Assembly (NCBI GenBank): GCA_927798505.1
Contig: CAKMNE010000029.1
Span: 1-12,725, forward strand
Length of the DNA stretch: 12,725 bases
From: an uncultured Bacteroidales bacterium
Lineage (GTDB): Bacteria; Bacteroidota; Bacteroidia; Bacteroidales; UBA932
Direction: 5' to 3'
The notes beneath the pieces were generated by a model. The model was not told the origin of the DNA, made no database searches, and worked only from the letters and a program-made list of their open reading frames with translations. Positions 6,596 through 12,725 of the stretch are shown in pieces. Position 1 is the stretch's first letter; every line of letters starts with the position of its first letter. A program made the position numbers and the translations under genes.

Positions 6596-8833
6596 ATGAA
6601 GTTCAAACTGGATTCCCAATACAAGCCTTCCGGAGACCAGCCGGAGGCCATTGCGCAGCTTGTGCAGGCCCTGGATGCCGGCGTGAGAGACCTTACCCTG
6701 CTTGGCGTGACCGGCTCCGGCAAGACTTTCACCATGGCCAATGTGATAGAGAAACTGCAGAGACCGGCTCTGATTCTCTCCCACAACAAGACACTTGCCG
6801 CCCAGCTCTACGGGGAGTTCAAGTCTTTCTTCCCGGACAATGCGGTGGAGTATTTCGTATCATACTACGACTACTACCAGCCGGAGGCTTATCTTCCGAC
6901 AACGGATACCTATATTGAGAAGGATCTTTCCATCAATGACCAGATTGAGAAGCTGCGTCTTTCCGCTGCGAGCGCCTTGCTCAGCGGTCGCAGGGACGTG
7001 ATTGTGATCAGTTCGGTCAGCTGCCTTTACGGAATAGGCAATCCTGAGGACTTCCACGAGCAGACGGTGAAGTTGAGGGTGGGCCAGACCATATCCCAGA
7101 CTTCTTTGCTCTACAAGCTGGTGGATGCGCTGTACAACCGCACGGAAGGAGAGTTTACGCGCGGATGCTTCCGAACCAAGGGCAGCACCGTGGATGTTTA
7201 TCTGAGCGGTGCGGACAATGCTGTGCGCATTGATTTCTTTGGGGATGAGATTGATTCCCTGACTTTGATCGAGCCTCTGAGTGGGGCTTCCCTCGAGAGC
7301 CTTGAGGAGATTGCCATATATCCTGCAAACAATTTCGTTACTACCAAGGAGAGGAGCGCCGCCGCGGTTAGTCATATCCAGGATGACCTGTACCAGCAGA
7401 TCAACTGGTTCGAGTCGGTGGGCAAGGCACTTGAGGCCAAGCGCCTGCAGCAGAGGGTGGAGAACGATCTGGAGATGATCAAGGAGTTGGGATACTGCCC
7501 CGGCATAGAGAATTACAGCCGCTATTTCGATGGCCGCAAGCCCGGACAGAGGCCGTTCTGCCTGATTGATTATTTCCCTAAGGACTTCATCACTTTCATA
7601 GACGAGTCCCATGTTACCCTTCCACAGATTCACGCCATGTTCGGAGGGGACCATAGCCGCAAGGAAATCCTGATTGAATACGGCTTCCGTTTGCCTGCAG
7701 CCGCTGACAACCGCCCTCTGACTTTCGACGAGTTTGAACAGATTACCGGGCAGAAGGTGTATGTCAGCGCTACGCCTGCTGATTATGAGCTGCAGAAGAG
7801 CGAAGGTCTGGTGGTGGAACAGGTGGTCCGCCCGACGGGTCTGCTGGACCCTCCGATTGAGGTGCGCCCTGTTGAGAATCAGGTGGATGACCTTGTTGAG
7901 GAGATTCGCAAGAGGGCTGAGACCGACGAAAGGGTGCTGGTGACGACTCTGACCAAGAGGATGGCGGAAGAGTTGGATAAGTACCTTGCAGGCATAGGGG
8001 TCCGCTGCCGCTATATTCATTCGGATGTCGATACGACCGAGAGGGTGGAGATTATCGAAGATTTCAAGAATGGGCTTTTCGATGTGCTGATCGGAGTGAA
8101 CCTGCTGCGCGAGGGACTGGATATCCCTTCGGTGTCCCTTGTGGCTATTCTGGATGCCGACAAGGAGGGCTTCCTTCGTACCGAAAGGGCTTTGACACAG
8201 ACGGCGGGAAGAGCTGCGCGCAATGTCAACGGGTTGGTGATTATGTATGCCGACAAGATTACTCCTTCCATGGAGGCTACAATTCGCGAGACCAACCGGC
8301 GTCGCCGCAAACAGATAGAATACAATGAGCTGAATCATATCACCCCGACCCAGGTTCAGGTGAAGCACAATGTGCTTGCCGGTGAGCTGGGGGCATCGCG
8401 CTCTGCTGACGCCGCCGGCTCAGGGGTCACTGGTGTTCCGGGCGGTACTGGTGGTGCTGGTGTTTCGGGTGTTTCCGGCGGCCGCGGCCGGGGCGTTTCG
8501 GGCCGTGTCAGCGCGCCCAACTCCTACGACGACCCGCGCTATATCCCCGATCCGTCCGACCTCGGCCGCGGCCGCATCAGTGTGGGGCTCGGTCACGATT
8601 CGCTCCGGGAAGATGGCGCCGCCTACAAGGGTGAACGTATCACTGCGGACCTTGCAGCCGTGCTTCAGGACCCGGTAATCAGGTCAATGTCCCGCACCCA
8701 GGTCGAGAAACTCGTGGAGGATGACCGCACCGCCATGCACAAAGCTGCCGCCGAACTCGACTTCACCACCGCCGCCCGCTACCGCGACGAAATGTGGGCC
8801 CTTCAGCAATATCTCAAAGTATGGAAGGACTAG
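6596..8833 (+). CDS. uvrB: Excinuclease ABC subunit UvrB with Gly-rich linker insertion
   Basis: UvrB is the damage-verifying helicase-like subunit of nucleotide excision repair; it receives DNA from UvrA and recruits UvrC. I choose ATG 6596 (MKFKLDSQYKPSGDQ), the usual UvrB N-terminus; the frame is open back to 6482, but that part overlaps apt and the promoter. The 745-residue product shows Walker A GVTGSGKT (37-44), the beta-hairpin region YYDYYQPEAYLP (90-101), Walker B DESH (336-339), helicase motifs GVNLLREGLDIP (500-511) and QTAGRAARN (535-543), and a C-terminal UVR domain (about 699-737) for UvrC contact. UvrB is normally about 670-680 residues. The excess lies between the helicase core (ITPTQ near 582) and the UVR domain and includes a Gly/Val/Ser stretch at 605-640 with GVSG repeats. 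Catalytic parts look intact. It converges on the transglutaminase lipoprotein gene. Confidence 0.97.
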   Translation: MKFKLDSQYKPSGDQPEAIAQLVQALDAGVRDLTLLGVTGSGKTFTMANVIEKLQRPALILSHNKTLAAQLYGEFKSFFPDNAVEYFVSYYDYYQPEAYLPTTDTYIEKDLSINDQIEKLRLSAASALLSGRRDVIVISSVSCLYGIGNPEDFHEQTVKLRVGQTISQTSLLYKLVDALYNRTEGEFTRGCFRTKGSTVDVYLSGADNAVRIDFFGDEIDSLTLIEPLSGASLESLEEIAIYPANNFVTTKERSAAAVSHIQDDLYQQINWFESVGKALEAKRLQQRVENDLEMIKELGYCPGIENYSRYFDGRKPGQRPFCLIDYFPKDFITFIDESHVTLPQIHAMFGGDHSRKEILIEYGFRLPAAADNRPLTFDEFEQITGQKVYVSATPADYELQKSEGLVVEQVVRPTGLLDPPIEVRPVENQVDDLVEEIRKRAETDERVLVTTLTKRMAEELDKYLAGIGVRCRYIHSDVDTTERVEIIEDFKNGLFDVLIGVNLLREGLDIPSVSLVAILDADKEGFLRTERALTQTAGRAARNVNGLVIMYADKITPSMEATIRETNRRRRKQIEYNELNHITPTQVQVKHNVLAGELGASRSADAAGSGVTGVPGGTGGAGVSGVSGGRGRGVSGRVSAPNSYDDPRYIPDPSDLGRGRISVGLGHDSLREDGAAYKGERITADLAAVLQDPVIRSMSRTQVEKLVEDDRTAMHKAAAELDFTTAARYRDEMWALQQYLKVWKD
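8432..8503 (+). repeat. Degenerate 12-bp repeats in uvrB encoding GV[P/S]G
   Basis: Four imperfect copies of GGYGTTYCSGGY lie in frame at 8432-8443, 8459-8470, 8468-8479 (sharing three bases with the previous copy) and 8492-8503. They encode GVPG, GVSG, GVSG and GVSG. Codon choice between copies varies mainly at third positions. Between them are Gly-, Thr- and Arg-rich codons, so the segment is a low-complexity flexible linker. Confidence 0.75.
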
Positions 8834-8863
8834 CAACTACCCTGCAAGCCCCACTTCCCGCAC
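8834..8863. other. 30-bp convergent gap between uvrB and the lipoprotein gene, no terminator seen
   Basis: The two genes end tail to tail with 30 bases between their stop codons. I find no hairpin with a T-run on either strand in this gap, so any termination signal would have to lie within the opposite gene or depend on Rho. Confidence 0.5.
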
Positions 8864-11158
8864 CTACAATTTCTCTATCGCACTTCTCAAGGCTTCTCCA
8901 AGAGAGGTGTCATAGCCTTCCGAAAGGAAGAACACCGAGCCGAAAGAGTCGCAAATCGCCACGGCGGGAAGAGTTGAGGAATTTCCAAGCATACGGCGTA
9001 CTTTTCCATCAGGGTCCTGACCGTAGATAGCGTGCTCAAGGCCCTCAGGTCTCGCTTTGCCCAGAATCAGCACAGGTCTTCCCCAGGCATTCAGCTCGTC
9101 ACTGACTGCCTCCAGTTCGCGAACGGCGTGGGAACTGGGCTCATCCTTGTCTCCCGTCACAGCAAGCAGGAAAACGCCTCTGCCGGTGGCAGACAGGATA
9201 GACTGCTGCTCCCTGGCTCCATCCGCAAGGAAGAGTTGCTCGGCGTCAATATTCCCGATTACACTCAGTTTGTCTTCACTGCTGCGCAGTGTCAAAGGCA
9301 CCTGTACAGTCTCGCCTTCATGCACATTGAAGAACTCCATATGCGCCAGCACTCCTCCGCTTGAAAGGCGGGTGCCGGTGGTGAGCACGTAGTAGCCCTC
9401 GTCTAAAGTGCCGTCAATGCTGCTGAGAGGAGTGAAGTCGGAATCCTGCCCGAAGCCCTGCAGATAGGTCCAGCCGTTGTCTATCCTGGAAACGGTGAAA
9501 TGCCTGTAGTACTTCGGATTGCCTTCGCACACGAACTCCACCTTACCCTTAGGAGAAAGCACCGGCTCGGCCGCTCCGTCGAAGTCCACGTCCATCCACA
9601 CTCCGTTTTCGCGGTACTGGGTTTTGCCGCTCACTTCATTGATTCTCGCCGGAATGCCGAGGGTACGGCATAGGGCAACGAAGAAGATATTCCTTGAATG
9701 GCCATCGGAAATCCTTGACTGCCAGACTGCTGCAGGCGTAATCCTGATGTTCGAAGGATTGCGCCCCTCGACAATCGCGATGCTGTCCTTAACCCACCTG
9801 ATCACATCCTGCGGGCTGCGCAGCCTTCGGTCCAGGCCGCTTGCGAGTATCGCGCGGCGATGAGCTCTGAGCGGTTCAATTTCAACGCGTGGACTGAGGA
9901 TATATGGATCATCGATTGCCGCGGCCCCTTCCAGAGCATCTTCAAGCACCTCGAGGGTCACGTCTCCGAGGTCCTTTTCCGTCAGGCATGCGAGCAGCTC
10001 GTTCACGCCGGCGATGCGCCTTCTGCGGAAACTCTCCACAGCGTGATTGCGATGGTCGTGACCTGCCCTTATCGAATCCTCGAGAGCGAGACGCTCGGCA
10101 TTCAGAGCGATATCCCGCTCGTCTGCATCTGTGACTATAGGATTCTCGACAGGAGGTTCAATGTTGATATCAACTCCGAAACTCTCTCCTATGTTGTGGT
10201 TCAGCACAACCGTGGTGTGTTCTGAACTTGCTACACTGAAGCCGAAACGGTCTCCCTTGTAAGCCCAGACCAGGAGGTCTCCCTTACCGGTGTTCAGCGA
10301 AGAATGTCCCCGGGCATCGGAGTAGTAGTATGCCACAGAGTAGAACTCGGCGTAGTTGTAGATTTTGTAAACCACGACTGCGCCTTCGACAGGATTGCCT
10401 TCGCAGTCCACCACTGTGATGTTGTTGGGGCGCGCAGGAACATAGCCGTCGATGACATTGATTTCCGTAAGGCACCCGTCCCGACGGATTACATCTTCCG
10501 GCCCGTTGTAGTCTCCGAGCACTCTGGTGTGCAGGAGCATGGCTCTGGAAACAGGTGCGTTGAACCAGGCCATATTGAGCCTTGGCTCAGGCTCGCAGGC
10601 GCCCATGAACCACCATTTTCCGTCGGCCCATACTTCTACCCATGCGTGGTTGTCATCGGTATGCGCCCAGCGCGGAGTGTAAACCTGACGCGCCGGAATG
10701 CCTGCCGCACGCAGCGCGGCCACGGCCAGCACCGACTCTTCGCCGCAGCGGCCGACTCCTCGCTTGACCGTTTCTTCGGGCGATGAGGTGCGCGCATCGG
10801 AAGGCTGGTAGGTAGCCTGCTCATGGCACCAGTGGTTAATCTCGAGAGCCGCCTGGGCAATGCTCATTCCCTTCACCCTGCGGCAAAGGGTGTCGGCATA
10901 GTCGACACGGAAATTGTCCAGGACTTCGTTGCCCGCTCTGAGAGGCAGCACGAAGTGACGAAACTCACGCTCAGGGATGTCCCATTCCATAGCCTCCCTG
11001 ACTTCCATGGTTTTGGCGACATTGCTCTCCCAGAACTCCCTGCTGTAGTTCAGGGAATCGGGCAGAGGCATAGACTCATACATCCACTGAAGATAGTCTG
11101 TCTGTTTCGGAGTGCAGGCACTCAGGCAGAGCAGCAGCAGGGGAAGCAACTTTTTCAT
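8864..11158 (-). CDS. Transglutaminase-like lipoprotein, multidomain, function unknown
   Basis: This 764-residue predicted lipoprotein has a lipobox LSAC with C15 as the lipidated Cys, so it should sit in an outer or inner membrane facing the periplasm or surface. Residues about 95-195 form a transglutaminase-like domain: GVGRCGEES with C138, GIPAR (153-157), DNHAWVEVW with H171, and KWWFMGACEPEP. The usual third catalytic Asp is unclear there (E189 or E191 may serve). Residues about 243-320 look like a carboxypeptidase-regulatory or Ig-like beta module (VVDCEGNPVEGAVV). Residues about 445-525 resemble a second transglutaminase fold (SDGHSRN to LGIPAR, 484-505) whose Cys is replaced by Gly. 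The C-terminal 110-120 residues may be thioredoxin-like but lack CxxC. Such domains include peptidases and amidases as well as crosslinkers, so the reaction cannot be assigned. ATG 11158 overlaps the fucosidase stop (ATGA), implying a shared operon and perhaps a shared glycoprotein or glycan target. Confidence 0.85.
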   Translation of the reverse strand: MKKLLPLLLLCLSACTPKQTDYLQWMYESMPLPDSLNYSREFWESNVAKTMEVREAMEWDIPEREFRHFVLPLRAGNEVLDNFRVDYADTLCRRVKGMSIAQAALEINHWCHEQATYQPSDARTSSPEETVKRGVGRCGEESVLAVAALRAAGIPARQVYTPRWAHTDDNHAWVEVWADGKWWFMGACEPEPRLNMAWFNAPVSRAMLLHTRVLGDYNGPEDVIRRDGCLTEINVIDGYVPARPNNITVVDCEGNPVEGAVVVYKIYNYAEFYSVAYYYSDARGHSSLNTGKGDLLVWAYKGDRFGFSVASSEHTTVVLNHNIGESFGVDINIEPPVENPIVTDADERDIALNAERLALEDSIRAGHDHRNHAVESFRRRRIAGVNELLACLTEKDLGDVTLEVLEDALEGAAAIDDPYILSPRVEIEPLRAHRRAILASGLDRRLRSPQDVIRWVKDSIAIVEGRNPSNIRITPAAVWQSRISDGHSRNIFFVALCRTLGIPARINEVSGKTQYRENGVWMDVDFDGAAEPVLSPKGKVEFVCEGNPKYYRHFTVSRIDNGWTYLQGFGQDSDFTPLSSIDGTLDEGYYVLTTGTRLSSGGVLAHMEFFNVHEGETVQVPLTLRSSEDKLSVIGNIDAEQLFLADGAREQQSILSATGRGVFLLAVTGDKDEPSSHAVRELEAVSDELNAWGRPVLILGKARPEGLEHAIYGQDPDGKVRRMLGNSSTLPAVAICDSFGSVFFLSEGYDTSLGEALRSAIEKL

Positions 11159-12471
11159 AGGCTCTTTTTGAATTCAACGCAAACGATTTCATCAACTTCG
11201 CCGCTGGCACTGCCAATCTCTATGCTCAGCTCGCCTTTCTTGAAGGAGAACGGCAGTTTCTCTCCGCTTGACAATAGGGTTACCGAGCGCGGTTTGGAGG
11301 AAGCTGGAATCACGAGTTTGTCCTGATGCTTGAGTATGTGGAGGTAGAGCAACTTGTCCTTCTGGGTGCTCACGCCCCAGTCTTGCGCAGGGACATAGCC
11401 CGCTTTGGTGCCGTAGATGCTCTCACCGTAACGGGAAAGCCACTGACCAATGGCCTCAAGCCTTTCCAGAGCCTGCTCAGGAAGGGTGCCGTCCGGACGC
11501 GGGCCTATGTTGAGAAGCAGATTGGCTCCCTTGCCTGCCGTCTGCACCAGGTAGCGTATCAGGTCTTCGGATGATTTGTAATTTGTATCCGTGATACGGT
11601 AGCCCCAGCTTTCGTTCATTGTCTGGCAGGTTTCCAGAGGAAGCCTTGAGATGTCCTGGCCGGAAAGACCGTATTCGTTCTGTCCCGGGATGTCCCTTTC
11701 GAAAATCTGGATGTCCTCACCTTCGTAAGGGGTCTGGTGATGGTTGTTTCCGATCAGGCAGCCCGGCTGCAGGGTGTGGATGAGCTCGTACTGAGGGTAG
11801 AGGTTCCAGAGCGCCGGCTGGTCTTCGTATGGCTGTTCGTCCTTGTCCCAGACGCCGTCGAACCATATTGCCCCGACAGGGCCATACTTGGTGAGCAGCT
11901 CCGTCAGCTGGGTGTCCATAAACCTGAGGTAGCTGTTCCAATCTCCGCTGTCCGGTCGTCCGGTGCCGTTTCCGGTGCGCCCGCGAGGGTAGAAATCAGT
12001 CCTGCCCCAGTCCAGGTGGGAGTAGTAGAAATGCAGTTTCAGGCCTTCTTCCTGACAAGCCTGGGCGATTTCCCCGATTACGTCACGTCCGAAAGGAGTG
12101 GCATCCACCACATTGTAGGGACTCGCTTCGGTCCCGAACATCGAGAATCCGTCATGATGCCTTGTGGTTATGGTGAGGTATCTGGCTCCGGCGGCCTTGA
12201 AGGCGCGGACCCATTGCCTCGCATCGAACTTGGAAGGGTAGAAGCCATCGGCAAGATGGGCGTATTCGAGGTAGTTGAGGTCGCGTACCTGCATCACCCA
12301 TTCGCCCTGTCCGAGCATGGAATATATGCCCCAATGGATGAAGATGCCGAAACGGTCGGATTCAAACGCTTCCCTTGCCTTGAGATTCTCCTCGGTAGGC
12401 TTGTAGCCCGGTTGGGCCTGGACTGAGACTCCCATCAGGAGCAACAGCGAAATAATCAAAGTCTTTTTCAT
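11155..12471 (-). CDS. Secreted GH29 alpha-L-fucosidase
   Basis: Retaining glycoside hydrolase family 29 enzyme that removes alpha-linked L-fucose from glycans. ATG 12471 gives MKKT followed by a clear signal peptide (about 1-19, cleavage near VQA-Q); the frame runs 31 codons further upstream but that reading covers the promoter and the divergent gene's start. The 438-residue product shows FGIFIHWGIYS (41-51), TTRHHDGFSMF (102-112), FYYSHLDW (148-155), IWFDGVWD (202-209) with D205 as the likely nucleophile, SWGY (288-291) and LNIGPRPDG (320-328). The acid/base residue is not fixed by homology; E258 and E280 are candidates. A small beta-rich domain fills about 360-438. No lipobox is present, so the enzyme is probably periplasmic or exported. 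It leads a two-gene operon with the transglutaminase-like lipoprotein; no SusC/SusD pair is visible within the window. Confidence 0.95.
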   Translation of the reverse strand: MKKTLIISLLLLMGVSVQAQPGYKPTEENLKAREAFESDRFGIFIHWGIYSMLGQGEWVMQVRDLNYLEYAHLADGFYPSKFDARQWVRAFKAAGARYLTITTRHHDGFSMFGTEASPYNVVDATPFGRDVIGEIAQACQEEGLKLHFYYSHLDWGRTDFYPRGRTGNGTGRPDSGDWNSYLRFMDTQLTELLTKYGPVGAIWFDGVWDKDEQPYEDQPALWNLYPQYELIHTLQPGCLIGNNHHQTPYEGEDIQIFERDIPGQNEYGLSGQDISRLPLETCQTMNESWGYRITDTNYKSSEDLIRYLVQTAGKGANLLLNIGPRPDGTLPEQALERLEAIGQWLSRYGESIYGTKAGYVPAQDWGVSTQKDKLLYLHILKHQDKLVIPASSKPRSVTLLSSGEKLPFSFKKGELSIEIGSASGEVDEIVCVEFKKSL

Positions 12472-12476
12472 CAAAG

Positions 12477-12484
12477 CAAATATA
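12477..12484 (-). promoter_or_regulatory. -7 box of the fucosidase operon promoter (TATATTTG)
   Basis: Minus-strand TATATTTG matches the TAnnTTTG consensus and ends five bases before the fucosidase ATG. A TTTC on the minus strand at 12508..12505, 20 bases upstream, is a near match to the -33 TTTG and lies inside the first codons of cutC. A very short leader is expected. Confidence 0.65.
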
Positions 12485-12489
12485 AAAAT

Positions 12490-12497
12490 TATATTTG
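12490..12497 (+). promoter_or_regulatory. -7 box of the cutC promoter (TATATTTG)
   Basis: Plus-strand TATATTTG matches the TAnnTTTG consensus and ends four bases before the cutC ATG, giving TATATTTGCACAATG. TTTC at 12466-12469, 20 bases upstream, is a near match to the -33 TTTG and lies in the first codons of the fucosidase gene. The transcript may be leaderless. Confidence 0.65.
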
Positions 12498-12501
12498 CAC
12501 A

Positions 12502-12725
12502 ATGGAAAAATTTCTTGAATGCTGCTGCGTGACTCCTCAGGAAGTGAACTTCGCGCAAAACCACGGCGCACGCCGCATTGAATTGTGTGAAAGGCTTGAA
12601 TTGGGAGGTGTAACCCCGTCAAGGGATCTTCTGGACACCGCCCTGCGCCTTGCGGACATCCCCGTCAACGTGCTTGTCCGTCCCCGCGGAGGGGATTTCG
12701 TTTTCAGTGAGGAAGAGGTCCTTCA
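12502..12725 (+). CDS. cutC: CutC family protein, N-terminal part (3' end outside window)
   Basis: The 74 complete codons from ATG 12502 translate to MEKFLECCCVTPQEVNFAQN and onward, with GARRIELCERLELGGVTPS (residues 22-40) and VLVRPRGGDFVFSEEE (57-72). These match the N-terminal strands of the CutC TIM-barrel family, whose E. coli member has the same RVELC, EGGLTPS and IRPRGGDF motifs. Family members are about 240-250 residues, so two thirds are missing because the window ends. CutC was named for a copper-sensitivity phenotype, but its biochemical role is poorly established. It is divergent from the fucosidase operon and shares its promoter region. Confidence 0.93.
   Translation, partial: MEKFLECCCVTPQEVNFAQNHGARRIELCERLELGGVTPSRDLLDTALRLADIPVNVLVRPRGGDFVFSEEEVL

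Larger units (their letters stand above)
12476..12498. repeat. Perfect 9-bp inverted repeat formed by two divergent -7 boxes
   Basis: The arms are GCAAATATA (12476-12484) and TATATTTGC (12490-12498), separated by five A/T bases. Each arm contains one outward-facing TATATTTG box. The repeat takes up most of the 30 bases between the two start codons. It may simply reflect two consensus promoters back to back, or may also serve as an operator. Confidence 0.8.

Noticed and set aside
6860..8368. A 502-codon open frame antisense to uvrB
   Set aside because: It lies fully inside a clear uvrB, has no recognisable domain, and its long openness is explained by the GC-rich codon pattern of uvrB. Product reads as low-similarity His/Gln/Leu-rich sequence typical of antisense frames.
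8432..8503. Gly-rich repeat in uvrB considered as a frameshift or sequencing artefact
   Set aside because: The frame stays open through to an intact UVR domain, and the repeats differ mostly at third codon positions, which suggests selection on the protein frame.
11737..12426. A 229-codon open frame antisense to the fucosidase gene
   Set aside because: It mirrors conserved GH29 coding sequence, shows no motif and has no start signal of the type seen at real genes here.
12476..12498. Inverted repeat considered as a terminator hairpin
   Set aside because: It lies between two start codons, not after a gene, is AT-rich with a weak stem, and each arm matches a promoter box.
12472..12564. N-terminal extension of the fucosidase by 31 codons
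   Set aside because: It would cross the promoter palindrome and the start of cutC; ATG 12471 places the signal peptide at the N-terminus.

Overview
The window looks like chromosomal DNA of a Bacteroidota member, most likely order Bacteroidales. Three things point there. Every divergent gene start carries a TAnnTTTG-type -7 box, the Bacteroidota housekeeping promoter. No gene has a strong Shine-Dalgarno sequence. The protein families and gene pairings also resemble gut Bacteroidales. A secreted GH29 alpha-L-fucosidase suggests a host-associated or other glycan-rich habitat, but this is inference. Nothing suggests a phage, plasmid, insertion sequence, CRISPR array or RNA gene.

Positions 1-6013 (+ strand) hold five tightly packed genes: the 3' two thirds of rpsA (ribosomal protein S1), a ribonuclease Z-like metallo-beta-lactamase, a GH73-type glucosaminidase with two LysM repeats, the endolytic transglycosylase mltG, and a RelA/SpoT-family (p)ppGpp enzyme. 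Junctions are a 1-bp overlap, a 9-bp gap, a 4-bp ATGA overlap and an 8-bp overlap, so they read as one operon. It links translation, RNA processing, peptidoglycan cleavage and the stringent response. Two members are odd. The RNase Z keeps its metal ligands but lacks the roughly 53-residue flexible arm (tRNA exosite). The RelA/SpoT protein keeps its synthetase but has lost several hydrolase residues.

Positions 6010-8833 hold apt (adenine phosphoribosyltransferase, - strand), whose stop shares a CTAG with the stop of the RelA/SpoT gene. Diverging from apt across 52 bp is uvrB, which carries an unusual Gly/Val/Ser-rich low-complexity linker before its UVR domain.

Positions 8864-12471 (- strand) form a two-gene operon: a secreted GH29 fucosidase followed, through an ATGA overlap, by a 764-residue lipoprotein. 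The lipoprotein has one apparently complete transglutaminase-like site, a second degenerate transglutaminase-like module and a possible thioredoxin-like C-terminus. Its function is unknown and it is the least understood gene here. It ends tail to tail with uvrB, 30 bp away.

Positions 12472-12501 are a 30-bp divergent promoter region made mainly of a perfect 9-bp inverted repeat, each arm being a -7 box. It serves the fucosidase operon and cutC, whose first 74 codons run off the window end. Placement of the -7 boxes implies very short or absent leaders on apt, uvrB, the fucosidase gene and cutC.
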